Positions 46,408 through 63,585 of a DNA stretch of 64,000 bases are shown piece after piece. The notes below the pieces were generated by a model. The model saw only the letters and a program-made list of their open reading frames with translations. It made no database searches and was not told the origin of the DNA. A program made the translations under genes and the position numbers. Location of the stretch: the NCBI GenBank assembly GCA_946811695.1, contig OX328126.1, forward strand, positions 89,891,577-89,955,576, given 5' to 3'. The number at the start of each line of letters is the position of its first letter. The first letter of the stretch is position 1. The DNA is from Gonocerus acuteangulatus. Lineage: Eukaryota; Arthropoda; Insecta; Hemiptera; Coreidae.

Positions 46408-46975
46408 CAGTGGTCAAAGGTACAACATGTAGTTGTACCTTTGACCATGGGGTGTTGTACCTCTGACCACGTAAAAACAATACAGCAGTCCAGAAAAAAA
46501 ATTGTATTCAGTAATATTGTAATTAATTGTAAGTTTATTAAATACAGGACAAGGATGTAAGCATAATAAAAAAAAACTATTATTGATATTATGTTATGCT
46601 TAATATGCTGAAAAATCCAGTCCAACAACAAACGTTTTAACTGTCAAGCAGATCCACTAGCAATAGTAGGGTATGGAAGTTTAGCCACAATGTCTTCAAC
46701 ATCAATATCATACAAATTTTCATCTTCTCTCGTAAACTTGTCACTTAAAGTTTGTTTTTTCAAATATTGGATCTTAAACATTGGACATTTAATACCACAG
46801 ATCTCTGCGACTAAATATGTAATAGTAATATTAGTTTTTTGTTTTTTAATTTTTAGCAGAAGAACATAAAAGTTGAATTATAAAGAAAATACTCAGGTGC
46901 GTTGTACCTTTGACCTGGTCAAAGGAACAACAACTAGTCGTGGTCAGAGGTACAACACCCAGGTAGTGAAAATTA
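46408..46975 (-). mobile_element. pogo/Tigger-type DNA transposon relic with iterated end motifs
   Basis: Both ends carry several copies, in both orientations, of GGTCAAAGGTACAAC and variants (46408-46470 and 46905-46975). Between them lies a terminal transposase exon (46644-46810, minus). The central part is deleted. No clean target duplication identified. Confidence 0.6.
46644..46810 (-). pseudogene. pogo-type transposase C-terminal exon
   Basis: After an acceptor ATATTTAG, the frame reads AEICGIKCPMFKIQYL, then SDKFTREDENLYDIDVEDIV, AKLPYPTIASGSA and stop. The closing pattern, acidic residues then DIVxKLPxPT, is usual for pogo/Tigger/jerky transposases. The DDE core is missing, so it is a relic. 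Confidence 0.55.
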
Positions 46976-47127
46976 AAAAAGTATGCTAAAAATTGTAGGG
47001 TTTAAATAAATAAATTTCAGAGGCTACACCATGTTTCTTATTATAATAGCTACTTTGTCAAATGATTTCCATCTATAAAGACATAATACAAAAAATATTA
47101 TGAGGCAAAACGTCATCAATAAATAAC

Positions 47128-48193
47128 TTCGCTAAGAAAGGATTTTTTGATATTCAAATTTTTAAGTATTTTTAGAGGGGTTTGAAGTTTTAGTTGGTTA
47201 GAGCATGTAAGCCTAGGCAGCATGCGTTGCTAGGACGATAACAGAACAGCTGTTATTGTACTGTATCTATTTCATAGTATTATTTTGAATTGCAGTTAAT
47301 TCCAGACCTTGAATTAATAGAAATGAACTGTGATTTTTTCCCTCATTGAGTTTACGCTTTACCTGGTGATGGTCCATCCGAGTAATAATATCCCGAACCT
47401 TTGCACAGCCTCCTCACCCATCAGCATCCCCAATCGGAACACTTCTTGTTAATGCACGCAAATATAATTTGTTTTTCCAAATGACATCTTGGAAACATAA
47501 ATTTTTAAATTTTAGCGTCCATTTATTATTTGCACAAATTTCAACCGGTACGGGTTAAACTTCTATTGCTGGTAACCTATAGATAACAGGGTATCTCTTT
47601 GTTGATACTGGCCTGTAATGCCCCAGTGTCAAGAAACAATATACTTCGATCAGTGTTGGGCATTATTCGAATAAATTATTATTCGAATGATCATTCGAAT
47701 AAATGTTTAGTGAATGATCATTCGAATAAATTTTTAGTGAATGATGAATAATTCACTGAATTATCATATTCACACGGTACATCATGAATTATTCGTTATT
47801 CATCATTCGTTATTATTTATTTCTAGTTGGTCTACTGAATAATCCTACTCAAACACACATATATATACGTATTTCTGGCTGCCAACATTATATTAAATCT
47901 ATCGTTATTCACTAAAACATGTTTATTCTGAATGATCATTCGAATAATTTGTGAATAAAACATAAACTTCATTCACAGAATAACATTAATCATTATTCAT
48001 CATTCTGAATAATTTTTGCCCAACACTGACTTTGATTACTTATCAATTGATGAATAACAAATAGTATGACGGGAACCGTGCAATAACAAACTACACAAAA
48101 TTAAAGAGTAGCGTTCATTTTGAATATACATTATTTAACGCAATAAAATAACTACTTATCTGCCGTGACGAAGCACGGGTATTCAGCTAGTAT
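47128..48193 (-). repeat. RTE-like interspersed repeat, reversed copy with a nested MITE
   Basis: Matches 2281-3119 in reverse: GCATGCGTTGCTAGGACGAT, GGTTCGGGATATTATT-type and GTATTCAGCTAGTATA blocks. It is interrupted at 47651-48028 by a hAT-type MITE that is absent from the other copy. Confidence 0.7.
47651..48028. mobile_element. hAT-type MITE nested in RTE-like repeat
   Basis: Terminal inverted repeats CAGTGTTGGGCA/TGCCCAACACTG. Eight-base target duplications ACTTCGAT (47643-47650) and ACTTTGAT (48029-48036) differ by one base. The interior is built from ATTCGAATAA/TTATTCGAAT-type palindromes with no coding sequence. The related repeat at 2281-3119 shows the empty site near 2440-2460. 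Confidence 0.85.
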
Positions 48194-48647
48194 AAAATAT
48201 AAATACTTAAAAAAGTGAATAGGATGCAAACACCTCCACTTTTTTTATTCCTTTTATTCCACAGAACGTTTTCGAGGTCACAAACTCATCCTCAGTGTCC
48301 TGTTAACACCCATCAACAATGGAAAAATTACAATAGAATAATTTAAATCACCTTAGCTAAGTCAGGTAACAACAAAAATCAACAATTAAAATCAAGGAAA
48401 ATACTATAATATACAATTCTAAAATTCAACAACCAGATTCATTTTAAACAGATTCATGTTTAGTGCATCAAAATACCTCATAGGACAACCAGTAAAAAAA
48501 ATCGGTGAGGTGGCCCATAAACTTCACAATTACCCAAGCAATAATGATAAATACTAAGCTCGTTTAAACAAGGCATAATACAAAGCCTAGTCAAAATTAA
48601 TAAGAGAAAATAATGAGGGATCAACAAAACATTTTTCGTAGAAAATA

Positions 48648-48653
48648 TTTATT
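48648..48653 (-). promoter_or_regulatory. Candidate YIF1 polyadenylation signal
   Basis: AATAAA on the minus strand, 66 nt downstream of the YIF1 stop codon. Confidence 0.5.
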
Positions 48654-48718
48654 TACTTAACAATTATGATTAATTTAATTTATATAAATTGTCAAATTTT
48701 GATTTGCGAATAAATTAA

Positions 48719-49729
48719 TTACAACTTGTTTACATCAATACAACTTGATAACCACCATATTTGAAGCATATGAGATAGTCCTACAATAAGGAGAAAATAC
48801 ATTTTTCTTTTATAAGCTCGATTAATATACGATGTATTATGGGGTTGATCACTCCAAGCATCTTCCATTTCTGACATTAACCTCCATTTTAAAGACTGGA
48901 CCATAAAGAACGCTGTTGTCGCTCCGCAGTATAAAAGACTTATTATATAGCCATGATTACTTAGAAGCAGTCTTGCAATTATGCATATTATTATTCCAAC
49001 AAACTTGTAACCAGAGTAAGCCAAAAGATCGAGAAAAGTCAACGTTGTAGGAGTATTAATAAGGTAAATTGTTATGAGCTGGACAACTATTTCTACAGCG
49101 GTCCATGCCAACGCTTGACTGGCGATAATTCCTAAAACCTCCGGGGAAAACAGATCCTTTGTACCGAGAACTAAACCAGCAATCAGAACGTAAGTAATGT
49201 AACCCATAAACGGAATATATAAGTCGGGAGCATTACTGTCATATCTGGGTTCGAGCCTAGTTTTCTCGTGATATTTCAATGACCAATCTCTATTGCTAAA
49301 TGGGAAAAATAACATCTTCAATTTGGTCAATACATACTTAGAATCCACAGAAAAGAAATATCGTAACTTAGCCACTGTTATAAATCTGTTAATTTCCTTG
49401 TCGACCATCTCTTTTCCAGTACCCATAAGATTTCTTCCATATTGCATAGCAACATCAGCAAGAGGATTACCTAGGAAGTCTTGAGGAGATGTACTTCCAT
49501 GTCCAGGTCTAACAGGCTGCAAGTTTTGATACTGCTGCTGCTGTGGGATTTGCTGCTTCATAGGTGCACTGCCCTGTGCAAAATCATCTCTAAAGCCTGG
49601 ATCGTATGAGTAGGAATTTTGCATGTATGGATTGAACTGATTAGAATTTGGTGTTCCTTCTGGATAATTCCCATAGTATTGTGGATATTGTTCGTCTGGA
49701 ACTGAAGGGACTGGTCTTTTATAATCCAT
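48719..49729 (-). CDS. YIF1: YIF1 family ER-Golgi membrane protein, single exon
   Basis: Encodes 336 residues in one exon. YIF1 proteins pair with YIPF5/Yip1 at the ER-Golgi interface and support COPII-vesicle traffic and Golgi structure. The N-terminal ~95 residues are a Tyr/Pro/Gln-rich cytosolic segment. Then comes the family core (DVAMQYGRNLMGTGKE; VDKEINRF; LKMLFFPF), followed by about five hydrophobic spans at roughly 171-190, 201-223, 234-258, 262-282 and 315-333. It starts at the first ATG. TTTCAAAG just upstream could be a 3' splice site of a 5'UTR intron. A minus-strand AATAAA sits 66 nt past the stop (48648-48653). The frame is intact. Whether this is the only YIF1 locus or a retrocopy cannot be told from the window. 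YIF1A versus YIF1B cannot be separated. Confidence 0.93.
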   Translation of the reverse strand: MDYKRPVPSVPDEQYPQYYGNYPEGTPNSNQFNPYMQNSYSYDPGFRDDFAQGSAPMKQQIPQQQQYQNLQPVRPGHGSTSPQDFLGNPLADVAMQYGRNLMGTGKEMVDKEINRFITVAKLRYFFSVDSKYVLTKLKMLFFPFSNRDWSLKYHEKTRLEPRYDSNAPDLYIPFMGYITYVLIAGLVLGTKDLFSPEVLGIIASQALAWTAVEIVVQLITIYLINTPTTLTFLDLLAYSGYKFVGIIICIIARLLLSNHGYIISLLYCGATTAFFMVQSLKWRLMSEMEDAWSDQPHNTSYINRAYKRKMYFLLIVGLSHMLQIWWLSSCIDVNKL

Positions 49730-49755
49730 TTTAAAATCCTTTGAAAGAAAAGCAA

Positions 49756-52700
49756 TTAGAAGATATACTAAAATCTACAAGTTTAAATCACAGCATAAGA
49801 TAACAACACTAACTTCCACGGTTTAACAAAACGAGGACGGTCGAGAACGATTCAGCCAAAAACCAATAGAATGGTAGCCATAGAAGAACTAAGAAATAAG
49901 CATTTAAGATAATTAAATAAGCAAAATATAAGCCTTTTCAGATTTAATATAAAGAAGTTTGAACATATTAAGTAAAAATATCATCAGGCAGATGTTACTA
50001 AGTTTTGAAGCAGAAACAAGATCATTAAGTTCCTAACAAGATGTTAGCCCAACCCGTTCATTATAGAAATTTTCAAGAAAACTCACTTCTTACTAAAAAT
50101 TGTGCTATAAAGTTCTTAGCACACATATCTATGTTCATTCAGGAAAACTAAACTCATATTTATCTTTGTCCCACATACTCTGTGTATTTTAATGTTATCA
50201 AAATCTCAAAACAGGTGTTCCAATCTCTTATTTAAACCCTCTCTTCTCATTTCAAATTTACAATATGATTTTAGCACTTTCCTCTGAAGGAAAGTAGCTA
50301 TTGAGGTTGCACTCATGACGGAATTTTTGAAGAATGTCTTCAAATCTTTATCGATCCTACCTCTAACACACCGAAAATGAGTAATACCAGCCTTAATTTT
50401 TGTTATATTTCATATGTATTCGTTGTGGTAATCTAAATAGCAAAATTTGTTATAAAAATAAACTAAATCGGTTCACGAGAAGAGGAGGTTTACTCCGGAC
50501 AAAAATTACTAATTTCCTCATACCGGTCATAATTTCTGTTGTATTGTTACGAAACTCTTTATACATTCTGGGCATCTAATAAGTAAGAATTGCTGTAAAA
50601 ATGAACTAAATCGGTCTATCGGAGGGGGGGTTTCTTTGTACTATGTTTGAATTGAATTCTCCCGCCAAACGTAGGTTCGCGAAACTCCCAGTAGGAGTGC
50701 TTCTGTTTTGATATGACTATGTGGGCCGTAGAGTTCTGATGTCTGCCGCTAGGGGGGCCCTGTAGCCTTTTCCTTCGTTATTACTGTATGCGGATTATTT
50801 CATTATTATCAAGATCAATAGACGAAAATGTGAAGCTTTGTGTATTTATTACGTAGGAAATTAATTACAAAATTAATAATTGAAACAGCTGCTTATAACA
50901 AATGTAAAAAAGCAGAACTAGGTATTTATGTTTTTATTTTATTTATCTATATAGGTTATTTTAAGCAGATTATTCAGGAATGTGCTATCCAGTAGTTCGA
51001 CCCTCGGATTTAAGACAAAAATGTTTCCAATGGTATCAACAACCCCGAGTTCTTTTTTTGTTTCATTTAAAGCTGATTTTGTGTACCAGTAACTTCTTGA
51101 CTGTTGCCTTCCGGCTGCTCTTCCAGGGAGATAGCAACTCCTATCCCAAGGAGACTACAGACATTTAATATTCCTTGGAGTTCAAGAGCAGATCAGCATT
51201 TAAGTGATGTCAATGAACGATTTTATATTTAGTCAAAATTTCATTTTAATAAAATTGTAATATTATGAAACCAGAAATTAATGTATTACAAGTGAAGATT
51301 ACATTTTTTTTTACTTGAAGAGACGTTGTTAAGTCCTACCCCACTTAACATGGGCGTATATAAGGGGGGGCTGAGGGGGATGCAGCCCCCCCCGAAATTT
51401 TGATTTGATCGGTGAAAATTTCATAAAACCCTTAAAAATAAATTAAATAAGATCATTTAGTTCATAAAACATATTCTATTTTGGGTGTAATAGCCTTTAA
51501 GTTGGCTAAAACTCTTCCAAGATCCAAGACCATTGTTAGTATTCCATACACCAGAAATGGTCTCAGCCCCCCCCCCCCGAAATTTTCCCAGCCCCCTCCG
51601 AAATTATTTTCTATATACGCCCATGCTACTTAAGAAGTAAAATCAAAACTTAACAAGTGACTATAGGATTCCCCTCCTGAGATTGGTCACCACTTGTTAA
51701 GTATTAATTGTCCATATATTTTTTAAGTTTGTTATTTTCTAATAACCTGTAATAGATACGTATTTTAACATATGGAGCCTTCCAGAAACGGCGCCTCCAT
51801 AGAGCCAATGGAACAATTTGAATGAGTTCTTCTTCTTGCTGTGACGCCTGTGCCAATCTTTCTTTAACAGTTCCGAGCATGTAGGCTAACATCTTCATCT
51901 GTTGAGCGTCTTTGGTTGCTGAAATATTTCCACAGCCTCTTTCACTGGCCTTCTTTGTAGATTATCTTCTTTAGCCTGGCCTCTTTCACTGGCCTTCTTT
52001 GTAGATTATCTTCTTTAGCTAGGACCTTAGCTTGGTAAAAAAAAAAAAAAAAAAAAAAAAATCTTTTAGAGCCTTCTGCTCAAATTCAGGAACATAAATA
52101 TGCTTTAAGTCCACCCGACAAACCTATGCAATGTACTGTATAACATACAGTCTTCTTTTTCGTATATGGCTACCGTGCATGCGTGAGCACCAGCGTACAC
52201 TTTTTTTTTCAGTTTAGTCATCACTAAAGCATATTTATGCTAAAAGCATTTGTCTGGTAAGTGTGTGAGTGTCCATGTGTGTGCGTGTGTTTGAACCTCT
52301 GTCATTTTTGTAATCGATGGGTTCTGAAACATGAAATTTTCTTGTCGGCACTTCCGGATTGCATCATGAGGTTAACCTCATAAGCCGGTTTCCTTCCTAT
52401 GGAGGGAGGGAGGAACTGTGCTAATAAAAAAAAACTGAGCAAATCATATCAGTTACAATTATTTACCTGCTAAAAGAAGAATTAATTGGAGTTGGTTGGC
52501 TAGAACAACAATAATAGTTATAACACTCATTTTACTTAAAAACACCTTTTATTCTTTATGTAACAAATGTGATGTAAAATTAAACAAATCATCTAACGCC
52601 AATGAACTGTTTTGATTTCTCTACCTTTAAAATGTATTCTACTTATATGAAAAAAATTTCACAAAAATATTCTGGGTAAATCTGGAAAACAATAAAAATT

Positions 52701-53250
52701 TATGAAAAATGCTTTAATTTTAAATAATAAATATATTTTTTTTTACATATATTTTTTAACATTTATAAAATACAACATTTTATGTCTGTTGTAATCATTA
52801 TTCGTACAGCAATTATTACATACTTACATAAAATACATATTTATCACAAATATTCTGACCAGACAAACAGTTCTACCAGAACCATTCTATAATAATGTTG
52901 AAATAAGTCTGGGGGCTTTTACCCCTCTAAACTCAAGTCCAAAATATGTTTTATCACCTTAAAATCAAGGTGTGATAACTCCAGGATTATATAAGCAAAA
53001 TAAACACATACAATTGTATCGAGCAGTAAAAAACTAAAACTTTCTTACTATAAAATATTTAATAAATTTGACTGGAAAACATGATTCAGGGGCACTAAAA
53101 GTTATCCGAGAATAACAAATGAAATACTATCACAAAAATAGTCTTCTTACAATCATTCACAAGTTTTATTTGAACAAATGTAATTTTCAACTATTTTAAA
53201 TAAATAAAAAGAATTGAAACTGTCCAGGTAGAAGAGCTTTCTGGAAATAA
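49756..53250. other. YIF1-IWS1 intergenic region
   Basis: YIF1 (start 49729) and IWS1 (stop 53258) are both on the minus strand. Apart from MITE copy 2 (51349-51625), a reversed GGAGTAAACC-type repeat (50270-50640), a duplicated segment at 51930-52010 (GGCCTCTTTCACTGGCCTTC-like, twice), an A tract near 52038 and repeat 52250-52430, I saw nothing coding. Confidence 0.5.
51349..51625. mobile_element. MITE family CATGGGCGTA, copy 2
   Basis: Same family as 6536-6787, with termini CATGGGCGTATATA/TATATACGCCCATG. Duplications CCACTTAA (51341-51348) and CTACTTAA (51626-51633) differ by one base. Confidence 0.83.
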
Positions 53251-53257
53251 AAGCGCA

Positions 53258-59492
<6,235 letters not shown>

Positions 59493-59599
59493 CTAAAACA
59501 AATTGTTACAAATAAATATTGTAATAATATAGTTATGTCATGACATGATAATTCAAAATTAGAGGATTGATAATAAAGGCAAGAATTATATATATATAT

Positions 59600-60350
59600 A
59601 TATAATTCAGCTGTTTTTCAGTCTGTTTGTTCCTTATACAAATCCATTTGACTGATTTTGACCAAACTTTGCACACGGGTAGGTCTTGATCCGGGGAGTG
59701 TCTTAGGCTAGGTGAAAATTGTATAGGACTTACAGCTTGGAAGTCACAGGTTCAAAACGGTGAACCCGAACAGTAACAGAAGAGTTAAATTGTCAGAAAG
59801 TCCCAGATTCAGTAAAATGATAACCGATTTACCCGTTAAAAGCAGTAACATTATTGTAAAAATAAAAATTTTGGACCAATCATATAAAATTCTAATACCA
59901 TTATTAATAAATGTATAAAAATAAGAAAATATTTCATTATCGGTCATGATAGAATCTTAGGCACGCAAGTGTAAAGGAAGAGAGAATCTAAAATATGTTT
60001 TTATAGTACAGAGAAAAGATAGTCAGGAAATCTCCAGTCTCTTTGAACATCCCTTATCTACCTCGAGAGCAGGAAGCTTTGATAATCCCTAATTTCAACA
60101 AAGCAAGCTCATGCTAGTTCAAAATTTCAACACGCACACCCCGCTAGTAGTCTACGTTGTCAAGAAGTTCGTATAATTGCCACAGCCCCGAGCAGCGCTC
60201 GCCTCACTCTCTATTCAATACTAGCTGTTACCCGGTGTGCAATGCTACACCTACTTTATATTAAATATCTGTAGCCGGGCTTACCATGCTACACATGCTT
60301 CATATTAAATAGTTGTAACCCAGCTTCCATGGTACGCCTACTTTATATTA
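59600..60350 (-). repeat. Reversed relative of the 3325-4195 repeat
   Basis: Contains the reverse of the ACATACAGACAG-type unit near 59640 and, at 60222-60350, three diverged iterations of CTGTTACCCGGTGTGCAATG, the text that opens the 3325 copy. Confidence 0.55.
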
Positions 60351-61190
60351 TATATTTAAAAAAATGAATGATTATATTATATTTGTCCAAATTATGAGAA
60401 TATAAGATAATAAATTGAGAGCTCGGCTGAAAAATTTATTTTCCATTTTTTTAAGAGAAAGTGGGGTGGAAAATAAATTAATCCTTATTTTTTAAAAAGT
60501 ACCCTTATTTTAAAAAGTACCCTTACTTTTAAAATGGTATTACAATTAAATGATTCCAAATAATTTAATTGCAATACCGTTTTAAAGAAAATCCAAACCA
60601 AACTCCCTGTGTTTAATTTTTTTAAAGAAAAAAAAATATGTGGTCCATAAATAAATATTCATAAAAAATAGCAATACAAATGAGGCATTTAATTAAGGTT
60701 ATGATTAGTTATAAGTTGTAATAACCTACAACTGAAACTATATTCTTTATTTTCATTGATTTTTTTTTTAAATATAATATTTATTTATTTTAAGGGCTTC
60801 GCATCTAAAGCTAAAACCTCAACCTTGCGCAAATATAATATTAATATGTTATATTGTTTACCTGTTCATGTAATAATCCGTAACTGAGTTTTTTTTATGA
60901 ATGAAAAAGTAGGTAAGTCGTGCAGGGTGTATGTTATTTATGCCAAAAGGAAAGTTTTAAAAACATAGTTTGTTAATAGTCCTTTCTATTAAAGCTTCTG
61001 TTTCAAATTTTATGGTTCATGGGCTCTTCTATAAGGATAGTCCTTCTATCATAGGAAATAGGGGCCTCTAAGAATAAAAACAAATTTAAGATATTTTTCT
61101 TGCAGTTATGGACAACAATGAATTAAAGGTATTTAGGAATTTCAATAACGACATTGACTTGGTGAGCAACAATATTTTTACCAGAATTGC
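60350..61190. other. No gene seen
   Basis: AT-rich, no splice-bounded coding segment. I looked here for upstream IWS1 exons and found none. Confidence 0.5.
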
Positions 61191-61194
61191 AACC

Positions 61195-61935
61195 GTATTT
61201 AAACATTTAGTCCAAGAGCTGGTAACACACTTTTCAAGTGTTTTATGTGCCTTGAAATTGTGCTATAGTGGGTCTCTAGTGTAGATAAAAAGTTAAGTAT
61301 GTGGTTGCTGGACATACCTTGAAACACCAGGTACTGCGCATGGTAATCAGTAACAAACTATGGGCCAAAAATAGTGTTTTATTCAGAAGCCATAATTCTT
61401 TAATGTAAAATTAAGGCAATTCTATAATGAATAATATATAAGGTAGACACTTTTAAGTGGCATACATATAAAAACAAAACTGAAGTGGGTTTTTTGTAAT
61501 ATTAAATGAAGTCTCTTCTTCACACTGCTATTTAAACACCATAATTGAAAATAATTACAAAAGGGCAGACACTTTTTGTGAGGTTTAGTAATCAGCAGAC
61601 ATGAAAATAAATTCAGCCGATGATAGACTGCAATGCACTGCGTGTAACCGTAAGAGTGAGAGAGCACCAATCATCTGGACAGGACAGTTGTGGCTGTTCT
61701 AGAAATAAAGCAACTTGCCTTAATTATACATTAAAGATTGTTGGCTTCTGAATAAAATACCATTTTAGTGACATATTTTTTTAACACCTTTCCCCTATGT
61801 GCAGTACCTGGTGTTCCAAGGTATGTCCAGGATACACATATATGCCTTACCTATCCACGACATGCAATACACCAAAATTCCAAGGTGCATAAAACACTTC
61901 ATGAAATGTGCGTTACCAGCTATCCGACTAAATGG
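61195..61935. mobile_element. 740-bp foldback MITE
   Basis: The left arm (TTTAAACATTTAGTCCAAG outermost, GGTACTGCGCAT inward) pairs with the right arm ending CTATCCGACTAAATGG. Inner blocks TATTCAGAAGCCATAATTC and GGCTTCTGAATA also pair. The minus frame at 61422-61670 is an accident of the hairpin. Confidence 0.68.
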
Positions 61936-62534
61936 TGACAGTCAGAGGATATAACTATCCCAGACAAAAGGAAGCATATGGCAGAATATAATGATTAAAT
62001 TATTATGGATATTAAATTAATAAAAAATTGCATGGAAAATTTAATTACTTATTCATTTATTAGAACACCACAATTCACGTGACTTCCTCTTCTTATAAAA
62101 ATAATATTTTAATACATTAATTTATCTGCAAAAAAATAGCACGCAAAAGAAATATTATAAGAAGAATAACTTTATTTAAAAAAAAATTAAAGTGAGGCTG
62201 CCCAAATTAATAGGGTTGCAAAACCATACAGCTCTTATAATAATAAAATAATGTTTCAAAATGTGGTGAAAATTAATTCATTTATATACATTCATTTGTA
62301 TGACTATAAACATTTATGTAATTTATTATGTACATCTATCTATATGCGAATAAAACAATAAGTTAAATATAACAACATTTAATATAATATTTTAATAATA
62401 TTTGCATATGTATGTGAGAGAATTAATTTCAAGTTCATAAATTTAAGTCCTTTACAAAATGACATTGTTCACAAAGGAGTTTTTAATGTTTAAAAAAATC
62501 TTTATGTTTAAAACAAAAAGTTCTATCTTTTTGG

Positions 62535-63585
62535 AACTTTAAACTTCACTTAAAGCTACATATTCTGCATATGGAGACTGTACCATCTTTTTTCTTTCTC
62601 GATTTCCAGTATAATACATTACCAAATAACCTAATAAGAAAACCAGTGGTGGATTTTCCTTCTAAATGATCATTTAAGAATATAGTCTCTACATCCATCT
62701 GTTCAACATTTAGACCCATTTGATATCTTCAACTTCCTTATTTCAACAAAATCTCAAGCATTATTTTGTTTCAAACTATCTATTTCTCTATCCCAAAAAT
62801 CACAATCGCTTGAACTTTATCAGATTCGCCCTCAGCCAATCCAATACAGCTTATGTTTTCTTGGATAACATCAACATGCCTAGCGACAATGATTTTATTA
62901 TTCAAAAGTACTTTATATCCCACTTCACTATACTCGATTAAAATGCACATATTCACCTTTTTATCCCATTTAGAAGTTATTATTTGTTCTGGTTTCCTAA
63001 CAAAATTTTTACTACCATGTAAATTAAAGTTAGAAGCATCTGGTTTCTTTCCAAAACAGATTTCATAGGGTATTTTATTGTCAATGGTGTTAGCTAAAGA
63101 GGGATTTTTCAAATAAGTTGCTGCACATACCATTTCTGGCCAACATTTTTTTCTACAATATCTTCTGCCAGTAAGCAATGAGATATATTCATAATTGTTC
63201 TAGTAAATCACACCGTTTAACTCATGAATTCATGGGGCAGGGATTAATTTTGATACCCTTTTTTTTGGTAGTCATAATTCTTACTATTTAATATTCCTTA
63301 CCAATGTCACACCTCATAATACCAATTTCCTAAGTTTTCAACCTCATTTACTTATTGAACAAAGGAATGAAAAACTTCTGTTTTAGGTTTAATAGTTTAA
63401 ATCCTAGCAATCTTACTATTTATTTATTTATACATCAGTGAGACCGCGACAAAGGGAATTCATCACTAAACACTAAAATAACAATAAACAATACTGAACA
63501 ATTATGAAGAAATTAACATGAGGGCAATCTTACTATAATCATCTATAAATGAAACAAAATATTTTTCACCTTTGAGACTCATAGT
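62535..63585 (-). mobile_element. Degenerate Ty1/copia retrotransposon fragment
   Basis: Minus strand: integrase core piece KYFVSFIDDYSKIA near 63570, then after an inserted retroposon and a stop, integrase C-terminal part CCWPEM-type CWPEMVCAATYLKN and PYEICFGKKPDASNF (62780-63178). A shifted RNase H-like piece GFLIRLFGNVLYWKSRKKK lies near 62620. Frames are broken and most of the reverse transcriptase is absent. Confidence 0.8.
63418..63523 (-). repeat. Short retroposon inside the Copia fragment
   Basis: A 106-bp insertion flanked by perfect 11-bp duplications GCAATCTTACT (63407-63417, 63524-63534). In minus sense it ends GATGTATAAATAAATAAAT, a (TAAA)n tail. Probably a 5'-truncated SINE or LINE end. 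Confidence 0.75.

Noticed and set aside
61422..61670. 82-codon minus frame
   Set aside because: Falls in the loop and arms of the 740-bp palindrome and shows no family resemblance.
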